A stretch of 64,000 nt of DNA from Chitinophagaceae bacterium (GTDB lineage Bacteria; Bacteroidota; Bacteroidia; Chitinophagales; Chitinophagaceae). The stretch lies in the NCBI GenBank assembly GCA_016715365.1, contig JADKAM010000001.1, forward strand, positions 682,001 to 746,000. Reading direction: 5' to 3'. The position numbers were made by a program, and so were the translations under genes. The notes under the pieces were generated by a model. The model was given only the letters and a program-made list of their open reading frames with translations. It ran no database searches and was not told the DNA's origin. Shown here one piece after another: positions 8,773 to 18,002 of this stretch (its first letter is position 1; each line of letters opens with the position of its first letter).

Positions 8773-9825
8773 ATGAAAAAATACAAAATATCTTTAGTAC
8801 TTAACTGCTTTTTGTGCTCTGCAGTAATATTAATATACTGTTCCTGCTCAAAAAAAAACTATACGCAGCAGGGTATCTATCAATTTAAATCTGAAGTAGT
8901 AATTCCGGATTACAGTAATCTTGATTACTGGGCTGCACACCCATGGAAAAAAGATTTAAGTGATAGTGTACCGGCAGATTTACAAGTGGGTTACAGGCCC
9001 GATAGTTTGGCTGATGTTTTTTTTATTCATCCTACCACACTTACTGATTACAATGATATAAGGTGGAATGCTGCAATTAATGACGAAGCAATAAACTCAA
9101 AAACAGATTATTCTACCATACTGTACCAGGCCAGTGTATTTAATGAAAAGTGCAGGGTTTTTGCTCCCAGGTACAGGCAGGCACATATCAGGTGCTTTTT
9201 TCAAACCTCTCCTGATACGGATACCGCTTTTGAAATTGCTTATACAGACGTGAAAGCTGCGTTTGAATTTTATCTTAAAAATTATAATAACAACCGCCCC
9301 ATCATCATAGCATCACACAGCCAGGGAACCAAACATGCCGGAAGATTATTGAAAGAATTTTTTGAAAATAAAGCTTTACAAAAACAGTTGGTTTGTGCTT
9401 ACATTATTGGTCTGCCTGTTCCTGATGATTATTTTTCTTCCCTGAAAGCCTGCTCCGATTCCCTTACAACGGGCTGCTTTGTAAGCTGGCGCACCTATAG
9501 AAAAGATTCAGAAGCGCCGCAGTTTATTGCTGATGAAAAATTTAAAGCTGTTGTAATTAATCCATTAACCTGGACAAATGAAACCAGCCTGGTATCAGCT
9601 TCTTTAAATAAAGGTGGTGTACTTAAAAATTTTAACCATGTGGTGCCAAAGGTTGTAAGTGCGCAAATTCATAACAATATTTTGTGGAGCAGTAAACCTA
9701 ATGTACCGGGAAAGATATTTTACACCCAAAAGAATTTCCACATTGGTGATATTAATCTGTTTTATATAAATATCAGGGAAAATGCCGAAGCCAGAATTAA
9801 AGCCTTTTTAAAAAATCAGTTGTAG
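8773..9825 (+). CDS. DUF3089 lipase-like alpha/beta hydrolase, probable lipoprotein
   Basis: 350 aa from ATG 8773; an in-frame ATG at 8749 would put eight residues in front of the K-rich signal sequence, so the inner start is preferred. The signal peptide ends at a Cys-rich segment (ILIYCSCSKK), consistent with lipidation at Cys23 or Cys25. The DUF3089 core includes DVFFIHPTTL and the nucleophile elbow IIASHSQGTKHAGRL with Ser183. The family has an alpha/beta-hydrolase fold; no substrate is established. The last 10 bp overlap the 3' end of the convergent lipoprotein gene. Confidence 0.88.
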   Translation: MKKYKISLVLNCFLCSAVILIYCSCSKKNYTQQGIYQFKSEVVIPDYSNLDYWAAHPWKKDLSDSVPADLQVGYRPDSLADVFFIHPTTLTDYNDIRWNAAINDEAINSKTDYSTILYQASVFNEKCRVFAPRYRQAHIRCFFQTSPDTDTAFEIAYTDVKAAFEFYLKNYNNNRPIIIASHSQGTKHAGRLLKEFFENKALQKQLVCAYIIGLPVPDDYFSSLKACSDSLTTGCFVSWRTYRKDSEAPQFIADEKFKAVVINPLTWTNETSLVSASLNKGGVLKNFNHVVPKVVSAQIHNNILWSSKPNVPGKIFYTQKNFHIGDINLFYINIRENAEARIKAFLKNQL

Positions 9826-10325
9826 GTATATAAAACTGTATTATTTAAAATTTCATTTCCAAAATAATCAACAGTAAACATCATGGTTTTAAAATTGGTA
9901 TTAATTGCCGTAATAAAACCCATATCTGATGTTTTCTTCCACTGTTTATCACGATAAACAAATTTCTGAAGAGAATATTTAATACTGTCCATTGTAAATA
10001 CTCCTCCAAATTCTATACGTATTTTTCTTGTCTCAGGCTTAATATTATTATTAAGCCCTGCCGCATTTTTATAAAAATGCAAATCAGAATAATCATCTGT
10101 TAGATAATTTACTGACAATATTTGAAGCTCTTTATTTTTATAGTAAGAAACTTTTCCAAAAAGCTTTGCAGATACATCCATTTTCAGGCTGTCGTGATTA
10201 AAATTAACCAGTTCAATATAATAAGTGTTATCTGTATTAGCTTTTTCCTGATCAGAACAACTTGCAAAAAAGAGATTAACAACTATTAAAGCGCCTAAAA
10301 AAAGATATAATTTTTTAAAGTCCAT
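9816..10325 (-). CDS. Small lipoprotein of unknown function
   Basis: 169 aa from ATG 10325; the longer frame begins at a GTG (10334). The N-terminus has a signal with lipobox FASC (Cys at about residue 23) followed by SDQEK. No domain was recognised. The start overlaps the nadA stop by 11 bp, which suggests translational coupling to nadA, and the end overlaps the convergent DUF3089 gene. Confidence 0.8.
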   Translation of the reverse strand: MDFKKLYLFLGALIVVNLFFASCSDQEKANTDNTYYIELVNFNHDSLKMDVSAKLFGKVSYYKNKELQILSVNYLTDDYSDLHFYKNAAGLNNNIKPETRKIRIEFGGVFTMDSIKYSLQKFVYRDKQWKKTSDMGFITAINTNFKTMMFTVDYFGNEILNNTVLYTYN

Positions 10326-11319
10326 AGTGTGCACTTATTTTCAACATTTCATCAATAGGTTTTTTTGCAGCTAAACGCAGCTCTTCATCCATTAAAATTT
10401 CAGGAGCTTCAAATTTAAGACAGAGATACAGCTTTTCAAGTGTATTTAATTTCATATGCGGACAATCATTACAGGCACAATTATTTTCGGGTGGTGCAGG
10501 AATGAATGTTTTATCCGGGTTAGCTTTCTGCATCTGGTGTAAAATACCGGTTTCAGTAGCCACAATAAAAGTACTGGCAGAATCCTGTTTTGTATATTTT
10601 AATAAACCCGTAGTGCTTCCTATAAAATCAGCAACGTTTAAAACAGCTTCTTCACATTCGGGATGTGCAATAACTTTAGCATGCGGATGCCTGATTTTTA
10701 ACCTGGTAATTTTTTCGAGGCTAAAAATTTCATGAACCATACAGGCGCCGTTCCATAACACCATGTTTCTACCCGTCTGTTTGTTGATATAAGCCCCCAG
10801 GTTCTTATCTGGAGCAAAAATGATGGGTTGATCAGCTGGTAAGCTTTCTACTATTTTTTGGGCATTGGAAGAGGTGCAGATAATATCACTTAAAGCTTTA
10901 ATACCGGCAGAACAGTTAATATAGGTAATCACTTTATGGCCAGGATGTTTATCCTTAAATAATTTAAACAGGGGTGGTGGTGCAGAATCACTTAGTGAGC
11001 AGCCTGCATTTAAATCAGGTAATAAAACCTTTTTTGAAGGGTTTAATATCTTGGCTGTTTCTGCCATAAAATGCACGCCGGCAAAAACTATAATATCAGC
11101 TTCTGTTTTTTCTGCATATTGTGCCAGGCCTAAACTATCACCAATATAATCAGCCACATCCTGTATATCAGGCTCCTGGTAATAATGTGCCAGAATAATG
11201 GCATTCTTTTCTTTTTTCAGTTTTTCAATTTCTGCAAACAAATCAATTGCCGGATCAATATCAATATCCAAAAAACCTTTTTTATCAATTGCTGCAAAAG
11301 CACTGTTAATATCTGCCAT
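10315..11319 (-). CDS. nadA: Quinolinate synthase A
   Basis: 334 aa. NadA condenses iminoaspartate with dihydroxyacetone phosphate to quinolinate using a [4Fe-4S] cluster. The cluster cysteines are recognisable as Cys107 (NAGCSLSD), Cys193 (NGACMVHE) and one Cys of the CxCxxC block 281-286 (NNCACNDCPHM). Other family marks are IILAHYYQEPDIQDVADYIGDS and VIAHPECEEAV. No nadB or nadC is adjacent. The upstream region is the longest gene-free gap of the window. Confidence 0.97.
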   Translation of the reverse strand: MADINSAFAAIDKKGFLDIDIDPAIDLFAEIEKLKKEKNAIILAHYYQEPDIQDVADYIGDSLGLAQYAEKTEADIIVFAGVHFMAETAKILNPSKKVLLPDLNAGCSLSDSAPPPLFKLFKDKHPGHKVITYINCSAGIKALSDIICTSSNAQKIVESLPADQPIIFAPDKNLGAYINKQTGRNMVLWNGACMVHEIFSLEKITRLKIRHPHAKVIAHPECEEAVLNVADFIGSTTGLLKYTKQDSASTFIVATETGILHQMQKANPDKTFIPAPPENNCACNDCPHMKLNTLEKLYLCLKFEAPEILMDEELRLAAKKPIDEMLKISAHYGL

Positions 11320-11736
11320 AATATGTATTAATACTTCTTATTTATATAATCAACTATTACTACTAGGGCTGTTAATTTGTGGAAAAAATAAAAACAGCAA
11401 CTGTTGCAAAATTAAAACCTTTAGTTTATTAACCGTCATCCACAGGTAATTAACATTTATATAATTAGATGGATAAGACTAAAACTACCTTCAGGTAACA
11501 AAAAACCAAATTATCAATATTTATTTACACACCGGTTAATAAGTTATGGCGTGTAAAGAATAATTACACATAATACATTTTTAGCTGTTGATACCGGCTG
11601 TATAAACTTCGGTTTAATAACAGCACCCGGTAAAAATATTGCCAGTCACCAAAGATCTGCGCATTTTATGCATAGATTTCATTTTTAAAAATGGGGGTTA
11701 TTCACCGCTTTTGGATGTTGTTAACAAATGCCTGTT

Positions 11737-11756
11737 AAGAACCCCTAAGAACCCCT
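11737..11756. repeat. Tandem 10-bp duplication
   Basis: AAGAACCCCT occurs twice in a row (11737-11746 and 11747-11756), about 120 bp upstream of the ppiD-like -7 element. It may be a binding-site pair or chance slippage. Confidence 0.6.
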
Positions 11757-11872
11757 AAACACCTTTTATATGTTCACCAAAGGCCAGATCAAAAAATTGG
11801 CTAAGCCTTTCAGATACTGCATTATAATGTATTTGAAGGCTTTAAAACGGATTTTTATATTCAATTTTACCC

Positions 11873-11880
11873 TATTTTTG
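11873..11880 (+). promoter_or_regulatory. Bacteroidota -7 element for the ppiD-like gene
   Basis: TATTTTTG is a perfect TAnnTTTG and ends 26 bp before the ATG at 11907. No TTG lies at the canonical 19-21 bp upstream. Confidence 0.55.
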
Positions 11881-11906
11881 CCGTCCAAATTTAATATAAA
11901 ACCTAT

Positions 11907-14030
11907 ATGCAGATTATTCAGACAATACGTGAAAAAGGTGCGCCAATAACTATTGCAGCTATTGCGCTGGCTTTAATTGCTTTTATTTTAATGGATGCCA
12001 AGCAGGATAAAGGTGTATCTGCTTCGGAAAGCATCGGAAAAGTAAACGGTTCCTCTATTGACCAGAACGAATTCAATAAAAAGTTACAAAATGTTGAAAG
12101 CCAGGAAGAGCAACAAACCGGGCAAAAACCCAGCAATAGCCGTTTAGCACAGATACGTGACCAGGTTTGGAACCAGATTGTGGCTGAAAAGGTTTTTTAT
12201 GCTGAGGCTGCAAAATTGGGAATAGAGTTTACATCTAAAGAACTGGATAAGGTTTTAAAAAGTGACGATCCGTCAAATCCATTGATGCAGGACAGATCAA
12301 TGATAGACCCTGCAACCGGAAAAATGGACCAGGCAAAACTAACGCAGGCTTTAACCAATATTAAAAAAGCAAAGGGCGAGCAATGGGAAATGATTAATGC
12401 ACAGATTATTGAACCTCAAAAACTAGCCAGCGTTTCTACAAAATATTTTGCTTTGTTAAACGCAAGCGCTTATTACCCTGCCTGGATGGAAGAAAAAGAC
12501 GCAAAAGAAAACAAAACGTTTGCAACCATTTCTTTTGTGCAGATTCCTTATCAAACCATCAGCGACAGCACTATTAAAGTAACGGATGATGAGATTAAAA
12601 AATATGTTGAAAGCCATAAAGGACTGTTTAAACAGGAAGCTGGCCGTATGATCTCTTATGTTGGTTTCAGTCAGTTACCAAGTGCAGCAGACAGTGCCAA
12701 AACAAAAGCACAGGTTGAAAGCCTGAAAGCAGAGTTTGCCAACGAAACCAATGTAAAGAATTTTTTAGCAAGGAATGCTTCGGCAATTGACTTTGATACG
12801 AACTATGTTCCAAAATCAAAAATTCAAAGTGCTTATACTGATTCAATTATAAAGATGCCGGCTGGAACTGTTTATGGCCCATATGTAGAAAATAAAAGTT
12901 TTGTAGTTGCAAAAATGCTTGGAAGTAAAACCGTTCCTGACAGTGCACACGCAAAGCATATATTAATAGCAACCGTGAATGCGCAAACAGGACAACCTGT
13001 ACTTGAAGACAGTACTGCAAAAAAACGTGCAGATAGTGTTTATAATGCAATTAATGCAGGAGCAAATTTTGCTATGCTGGCTATGCAATATTCATCTGAT
13101 GGCAGTAAAGACAAAGGAGGCGACCTGGGTACATTTGCATACGGAGCAATGGTGCCGGAGTTTAATAAATACTGTTTTGAAAAACCGGTAGGATCCAGAG
13201 GTGTGGTAAGAACACAGTTTGGTTATCATATTATTGAACTGTTGAGCCAGAAAGGAGCAAGCCCTGCCTATAAAATAGGTTTTTTAGCTAAAGAAATTTA
13301 TCCAAGTGAAGAAACCATCAATAATGCAAGTAACAATGCTGTTGCACTTTCTGCCGAAAAAGACGCAAAAAAAATGCAGGCATACCTTGATAAAAATGGC
13401 CTGCAAAAAATATCTGTGCCAACAATTATTAAAGAGAATGATGCAAGCATAGGACAGATGCAGGATGCAAGGCAACTGGTACGCTGGGTTTTTGAAGCTA
13501 AAAAAGGAGATGTGAGTGACCCGATGCCTGTTGGCGATCAGTTTGTGGTGGCAACCGTTGATAAAATTTATGAAGAAGGGACACAGGATGTGGAAACAGC
13601 CAGGCCATTAGCCGAAAATGCTATCAGGGAAGAAAAGAAAGCAGAGCAGATCATTAGTGCTTTAGGTGCTAACCCAACATTGGAAAGCGCATCGGCAAAA
13701 TATTCGAAAGCAATTATAATGACAGGGGCCGATTCTTCAATCACCTTTAAAGCACAGATTATTGATTCAATTGGAAATGAGCCCAAATTAATTGGAGCCA
13801 TATTCAATAAAGCAAACCTTAATAAAGTGGCTGCACCTGTTGCAGGCAAAGCCGGCGTGTTTGTTTTTAAAGTGAACAGTTTTGGTGAGAAAGCCGCTGA
13901 TCCTAATGAAGATAAAGTTCAAATGAGATTGCAGCAAACAGTTGCATTACGCAACCAGGCCGTTTCAAACTGGTTTGAAGGATTGCGTAAAAAAGCAACC
14001 ATAAAAGATAACAGAAGCAAGTTTTTTTAA
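11907..14030 (+). CDS. ppiD: PpiD-like membrane-anchored peptidyl-prolyl isomerase/chaperone
   Basis: 707 aa. One N-terminal membrane helix (ITIAAIALALIAFILM, residues about 14-29) anchors a periplasmic protein. A SurA_N/PpiD-type chaperone region follows (GKVNGSSIDQNEFNKKL), and a parvulin (PPIC) domain lies at about 345-450, with SAHAKHILIA, SSDGSKDKGGDLGTFAYG and TQFGYHIIELL. The rest is helical chaperone arm and a C-terminal part. This fits PpiD/SurA-like folding factors for outer-membrane and secreted proteins. It is a single transcription unit: its own promoter in front and a strong terminator behind. Confidence 0.93.
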   Translation: MQIIQTIREKGAPITIAAIALALIAFILMDAKQDKGVSASESIGKVNGSSIDQNEFNKKLQNVESQEEQQTGQKPSNSRLAQIRDQVWNQIVAEKVFYAEAAKLGIEFTSKELDKVLKSDDPSNPLMQDRSMIDPATGKMDQAKLTQALTNIKKAKGEQWEMINAQIIEPQKLASVSTKYFALLNASAYYPAWMEEKDAKENKTFATISFVQIPYQTISDSTIKVTDDEIKKYVESHKGLFKQEAGRMISYVGFSQLPSAADSAKTKAQVESLKAEFANETNVKNFLARNASAIDFDTNYVPKSKIQSAYTDSIIKMPAGTVYGPYVENKSFVVAKMLGSKTVPDSAHAKHILIATVNAQTGQPVLEDSTAKKRADSVYNAINAGANFAMLAMQYSSDGSKDKGGDLGTFAYGAMVPEFNKYCFEKPVGSRGVVRTQFGYHIIELLSQKGASPAYKIGFLAKEIYPSEETINNASNNAVALSAEKDAKKMQAYLDKNGLQKISVPTIIKENDASIGQMQDARQLVRWVFEAKKGDVSDPMPVGDQFVVATVDKIYEEGTQDVETARPLAENAIREEKKAEQIISALGANPTLESASAKYSKAIIMTGADSSITFKAQIIDSIGNEPKLIGAIFNKANLNKVAAPVAGKAGVFVFKVNSFGEKAADPNEDKVQMRLQQTVALRNQAVSNWFEGLRKKATIKDNRSKFF

Positions 14031-14050
14031 AAAAACTGATACAAATTTTT

Positions 14051-14086
14051 AAACAGCCATCACAGAAATGTGATGGCTGTTTTGTT
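14051..14086 (+). terminator. Intrinsic terminator after the ppiD-like gene
   Basis: Perfect 14-bp stem (14051-14064 with 14069-14082) closed by a GAAA tetraloop and followed by a T-rich run. It starts 21 bp after the stop codon. Confidence 0.9.
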
Positions 14087-14190
14087 TTGAAAAGTACCTG
14101 CATTTACCTTTTTAGAAAAAAATGTCCCGGATACTGATTGTTTAACCTTTAAAAATAGCCGGGTTTTAAGGGTAATACTATCTTTACAGT

Positions 14191-14706
14191 ATGGAAGCGG
14201 AATTTGTAAATAAGGTTGCAGAAAGCGGCATCATTACTTTGGACCTGGAAGATTTTTATCCAAAAGATGAAACTGCGGTTTTTGATATGAAAGATCATCT
14301 TTTCATGGGCCTGATATTGAAAGAAAAGGATTTCAGGGAAGTGATGAAGAATCTTGACCTTACTCCATATAAAGATAAAAACATAGCCCTTACCTGTTCA
14401 GCAGATGCCGTTATTCCGGTTTGGGCCTACATGCTGGTTGCAAGTTACCTGCAACCGGTAGCCAAAGAAATTATTTTTGGGGATGCTGATTTTTTACACA
14501 AAACCCTGTTCTTAAAAAATATTGAACAGATTAATGTTGAAAATTACAAAGACCAGCGTGTGGTAATTAAAGGTTGTGGCGAATTGCCCATTTCAGAAAC
14601 TGCCTATGTAGCCATTACAAACCAATTAAGGCCTGTGGTAAAAAGTATTATGTATGGAGAGCCCTGCAGTACGGTGCCGGTTTATAAAAAACCAAGGGCC
14701 ATATAA
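14191..14706 (+). CDS. DUF2480 family protein
   Basis: 171 aa. This is the Bacteroidota-specific DUF2480 family, recognised from the opening (FVNKVAESGIITLDLEDFYP), the central LTCSADAVIPVWAYMLVASYL and the closing SIMYGEPCSTVPVYK. No function is established. It appears cytoplasmic, with no signal peptide. TATCTTTA at 14179-14186 resembles a -7 element with one mismatch. It is convergent with corA, the two stop codons lying next to each other. Confidence 0.9.
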   Translation: MEAEFVNKVAESGIITLDLEDFYPKDETAVFDMKDHLFMGLILKEKDFREVMKNLDLTPYKDKNIALTCSADAVIPVWAYMLVASYLQPVAKEIIFGDADFLHKTLFLKNIEQINVENYKDQRVVIKGCGELPISETAYVAITNQLRPVVKSIMYGEPCSTVPVYKKPRAI

Positions 14707-15798
14707 TTAAAACCAGCCCCGTTTTCTAAACATCCTTATCATGGTAAGCGGAATAAACAACATGAGGCCTACAGAAATAAAGAACCCCCACTTGTTATGA
14801 AGTAATGGAATAATCTCAAAGTTCATTCCGAAGATACCCCCGATAACCGTTGCCGGGGCAAGCAAACAGGTAACCACCGCCATAACCTTCATTACCTCAT
14901 TCATTTTTAAATTCACATTGCTGATATACAGATCATGTAGGTTCATCATCATATCACGATAGTTTTCGGCCAATTCGTTAGCCTGTAAAATATGATCATA
15001 CACATCCTTAAAATACTTTTCGGTCTTTTCTTCTATCAGTTCACTTTCGCTTCTTAAAATACCGTTTACCAATTCCCTTACCGGTGCCACACTTCTTTTA
15101 AGTATGATCATTTCTTTACGCAGCATATTTATTTTAGCCAGGCTCCGGGTATTTGCATTACGTACAATATCCTCTTCCAGCCCTTCAATTTTTTCTCCCA
15201 GTTTTTCCATTACCACATAATAATTATCAACGATCATATCAATCAAAGCATAAAATAAAAAATCGGCACCGTTTTGTCTCACTTTTGTAGTACCCACTTT
15301 CAGCCGTTCACGCAAAGGATTAAAAACATCCCTGGTAGCATCTTCCTGAAAACTGATAACAAAATTTTTACCCAGCACAATGCTTATCTGTTCAATTTCA
15401 ACAGCAGAATCCTTGTCATTAAAATAAAGCATGTTCAGTAAACAAAACAACAGACCATCAATCTCATCCATCTTTGGCCGCTGGCCCAGGCTTAAAATAT
15501 CTTCTGTAATTAAATAATGCACACCAAAATGCTTGCAGATAGCCTCTACATCATCTTTTCTTAAACCATCAACATTTATCCAGGAAACAGTTTGGGGATC
15601 TATATAGGGGAAACAATCTGCAACTTTTGTAAGCGCTTTAATATCTAACCGGTCCGTGTTATAATCATACACAGTAAGCTTTGTTTCCACCGGCTCTGCC
15701 CGCTGAGATACAACCGTTGGATTTACCTGCAATACTTTTTTGGTACGCAGTAATTCCAGCGGGTTCAGTAAATAAGAAAAATAATCCTGTACAGCCAT
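14707..15798 (-). CDS. corA: CorA-family magnesium/cobalt transporter
   Basis: 363 aa. A large cytoplasmic N-terminal domain leads into a long helix (about 230-290) and two C-terminal membrane helices. The diagnostic GMNF selectivity motif is present in GGIFGMNFEIIPL, just after the first membrane segment, and the protein ends in a basic tail (MFRKRGWF). It would form a pentameric Mg2+ (or Co2+/Ni2+) channel in the inner membrane. No Mg2+ leader element was recognised upstream. Confidence 0.95.
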   Translation of the reverse strand: MAVQDYFSYLLNPLELLRTKKVLQVNPTVVSQRAEPVETKLTVYDYNTDRLDIKALTKVADCFPYIDPQTVSWINVDGLRKDDVEAICKHFGVHYLITEDILSLGQRPKMDEIDGLLFCLLNMLYFNDKDSAVEIEQISIVLGKNFVISFQEDATRDVFNPLRERLKVGTTKVRQNGADFLFYALIDMIVDNYYVVMEKLGEKIEGLEEDIVRNANTRSLAKINMLRKEMIILKRSVAPVRELVNGILRSESELIEEKTEKYFKDVYDHILQANELAENYRDMMMNLHDLYISNVNLKMNEVMKVMAVVTCLLAPATVIGGIFGMNFEIIPLLHNKWGFFISVGLMLFIPLTMIRMFRKRGWF

Positions 15799-15879
15799 GG
15801 TAATAAATTAGAAACCGAAATTGATGCATTATTAATGTATTTCAAAATAACATTTTTATTTCACAAAAAAAGCAATTAA

Positions 15880-15912
15880 AAAACCGTCCCCACAAAATGC
15901 AGGGACGGTTCT
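15880..15912 (-). terminator. Intrinsic terminator after the NTF2-like lipoprotein gene
   Basis: A 9-bp perfect stem, AACCGTCCC (15882-15890) with GGGACGGTT (15902-15910), followed on the minus strand by a run of T. It lies 25 bp after the stop at 15937 and upstream of corA. Confidence 0.85.
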
Positions 15913-15936
15913 ATAAAATAAAAGAATGATCTTAAT

Positions 15937-16470
15937 TTATTTTGGAGCGACATCCGAAGTTCCTTCCTTTTGCGCAGGAGCTGGCGGCGGTGGCGGTGCA
16001 TCCGAATTCCAGATATCACGATGCATTTTCCATTTACCGTTCTCTTCTTTCCAAACCACCACGAATTTTCCTTTTTCTACCGAAACATTATTGGCAACAA
16101 ACACCTCATATTTCCCGGTTTCCACAACAGCCTCTTTTCCGCCCATTACTTCATCGGTTGTTAAAACCACGTTTCTTAAACCGGAATTATAGCCTATGCT
16201 TAAAAAAGACTGTATGCCGGCCGTACCACAAACTTTAGGCATATTGGCATTGTATATACAACCATCGCTGGTATAACAATTGGCAAATGCTACAGAATCG
16301 CCGGTTGCAAAGCAGGCGCCAAATACTTTGTTGCTGGCAGCAATAGCAGCTTTAGCACTGTCAAGACTAAAACCTGCTGCTGTTTCCGTTTTAGTTGCTT
16401 CGGTATTGCACGAATAAATAAAACCCGCTACAAGAACAACAGCTAAAAATTTAATAAAAGAATGTTTCAT
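15937..16470 (-). CDS. Lipoprotein with SnoaL/NTF2-like domain (DUF4440 type)
   Basis: 177 aa. Signal peptide with lipobox IYSC (Cys21). Residues about 38-150 form an NTF2-like cone fold: FGACFATGDSVAFANCYTSDGCIY opens it and GKFVVVWKEENGKWKMHRDIWNS closes it, the usual pattern of the DUF4440/SnoaL group. The C-terminus is a proline-rich tail (APPPPPAPAQ). Enzymatic or ligand-binding role unknown; located in the periplasm or the outer membrane. Confidence 0.85.
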   Translation of the reverse strand: MKHSFIKFLAVVLVAGFIYSCNTEATKTETAAGFSLDSAKAAIAASNKVFGACFATGDSVAFANCYTSDGCIYNANMPKVCGTAGIQSFLSIGYNSGLRNVVLTTDEVMGGKEAVVETGKYEVFVANNVSVEKGKFVVVWKEENGKWKMHRDIWNSDAPPPPPAPAQKEGTSDVAPK

Positions 16471-16537
16471 ATTTAATTAGTTTAGACACTCAATGTACAG
16501 TTATTAAACAGCATATACAATGCGGTTGCAGGGTATT

Positions 16538-17800
16538 TTAATTTGACTGTCTTCTGCCGCCGCTGAAATTTCTGCTCTTTCCTTTATCATAGCTGCCAAA
16601 ACCTCTTGAACGTTTTTGACCAGGTTTTTGTGCAGGGGCTGATGGCGCAGAAAAATTTGTATTGCTTAATGGGTAAGGATGGCTGTTGACAACCGGAATA
16701 TTTAAGCCGATCAGCTTTTGAATATCTTTTAGCTCAGTTCTTTCTTCTGCATCGCAAAAAGAAATGGCGATACCGGTATTACCCGCCCGGCCTGTACGGC
16801 CAATACGGTGTACATAAGTTTCCGGCACATTGGGCAGATCAAAATTTATCACGTGAGTCAGGTCATCAATATCAATACCCCTTGCTGCAATATCAGTAGC
16901 AACCAACACCCGCAGGTTTCCGCTTTTAAAATGACTTAATGCATGCTGCCTTGCATTTTGCGATTTGTTGCCATGAATGGCCGCTGCAGTGACTTCGTTT
17001 TTGTGTAAAAACTTTACAACCTTATCTGCCCCGTGTTTGGTACGGGTGAACACCAATGCGGTAACAATTTCTTTGTCCTTCAGTAAATACTGAAGCAGGC
17101 TCAGTTTATTTGCTTTATCTACATGATATAAACTTTGCTCAATAGCATCAACAGTTGACGATGCAGGAGTAACCTCCACATAAGCCGGGTTGGTTAACAA
17201 TACATTTGCCAGCTTTTGAATTTCGGGCGGCATGGTTGCCGAGAAAAAAAGCGTTTGCCTTTTTGCCGGCAGCTTGGTAATGATCCTTTTTACATCGTGT
17301 ATAAAACCCATGTCCAGCATACGGTCGGCTTCATCCAGTACAAATATTTTTAAGAATTTTAAATCAATAAAACCCTGGCTAATTAGATCCAGCAAGCGGC
17401 CGGGCGTGGCTACTAAAATATCTACACCTCTTCTTAAAATGTTGGTTTGGTGTAACTGCGAAACACCGCCAAAAATAACGGTATGGCTAAGACCGGTATG
17501 TTTACCATACGCTGCAAAGCTTTCGTCAATCTGTATGGCAAGCTCACGGGTGGGTGTTAGTATCAACACTTTAATTTTATGAGGGCCACGTTCTTCGGTT
17601 TTGTTTTTATACAGTAACTGTAAAATTGGAATGGCGAATGCTGCTGTTTTACCGGTACCGGTTTGTGCACAGCCAAGCAAATCTCTTTCTTCTAAAATAA
17701 GCGGAATGCTTTGTGCCTGGATGGGTGTGGGGGTTGTGTATCCTTCGGTAACTAATGCTTTCAGGATAGGATCAATAAGATCTAATTGTTTAAATGCCAT
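16538..17800 (-). CDS. rhlE: DEAD-box RNA helicase, RhlE type
   Basis: 420 aa. Motifs in order: the Q motif (YTTPTPIQAQSIP), Walker A (AQTGTGKT), PTRELA, TPGRL, DEAD (LDEADRMLDMGF), SAT (FFSATMPP), then ATDIAARGIDID and HRIGRTGRAG in the second RecA lobe. The short basic, glycine-rich tail (RSRGFGSYDKGKSRNFSGGRRQ) binds RNA. RhlE helicases act in ribosome assembly and RNA turnover, often under cold stress. Transcribed alone; the 202 bp to the divergent amidase gene hold no other gene. Confidence 0.95.
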   Translation of the reverse strand: MAFKQLDLIDPILKALVTEGYTTPTPIQAQSIPLILEERDLLGCAQTGTGKTAAFAIPILQLLYKNKTEERGPHKIKVLILTPTRELAIQIDESFAAYGKHTGLSHTVIFGGVSQLHQTNILRRGVDILVATPGRLLDLISQGFIDLKFLKIFVLDEADRMLDMGFIHDVKRIITKLPAKRQTLFFSATMPPEIQKLANVLLTNPAYVEVTPASSTVDAIEQSLYHVDKANKLSLLQYLLKDKEIVTALVFTRTKHGADKVVKFLHKNEVTAAAIHGNKSQNARQHALSHFKSGNLRVLVATDIAARGIDIDDLTHVINFDLPNVPETYVHRIGRTGRAGNTGIAISFCDAEERTELKDIQKLIGLNIPVVNSHPYPLSNTNFSAPSAPAQKPGQKRSRGFGSYDKGKSRNFSGGRRQSN

Positions 17801-17978
17801 TAAATGGTTTATTTATGTTTGTATGAGGCTGGCAAAGACGTTGCAAATTCTGAATCAGCAGGAAAATTATTATGTCCACATAGCCTGCAACAGGCCGTCT
17901 TGTGAAAGGAAGTGGAACGCAAAGCTACGGTTTTGTTTTTTAATGGTCCATAAGCGGAGTATTATACACCTGGTTTCG

Positions 17979-17986
17979 TAAATTTG
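17979..17986 (+). promoter_or_regulatory. Bacteroidota -7 element for the omega-amidase gene
   Basis: TAAATTTG is a perfect TAnnTTTG, 16 bp before the ATG at 18003; no good -33 TTG was seen. Confidence 0.5.
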
Positions 17987-18002
17987 GGTATAACTCAAAC
18001 TC

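Larger units (their letters stand above)
11320..11906. other. Long AT-rich intergenic gap between divergent nadA and ppiD-like gene
   Basis: 587 bp without a credible gene on either strand. It holds a ppiD promoter element at its right end, two sequences one base off the DnaA box TTATCCACA (TTTTCCACA on the minus strand at 11378-11386 and TCATCCACA at 11436-11444), a 14-bp palindrome CATTTTTAAAAATG at 11680-11693, and a tandem duplication of AAGAACCCCT at 11737-11756. No tRNA-like or riboswitch-like fold was recognised. Confidence 0.6.
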
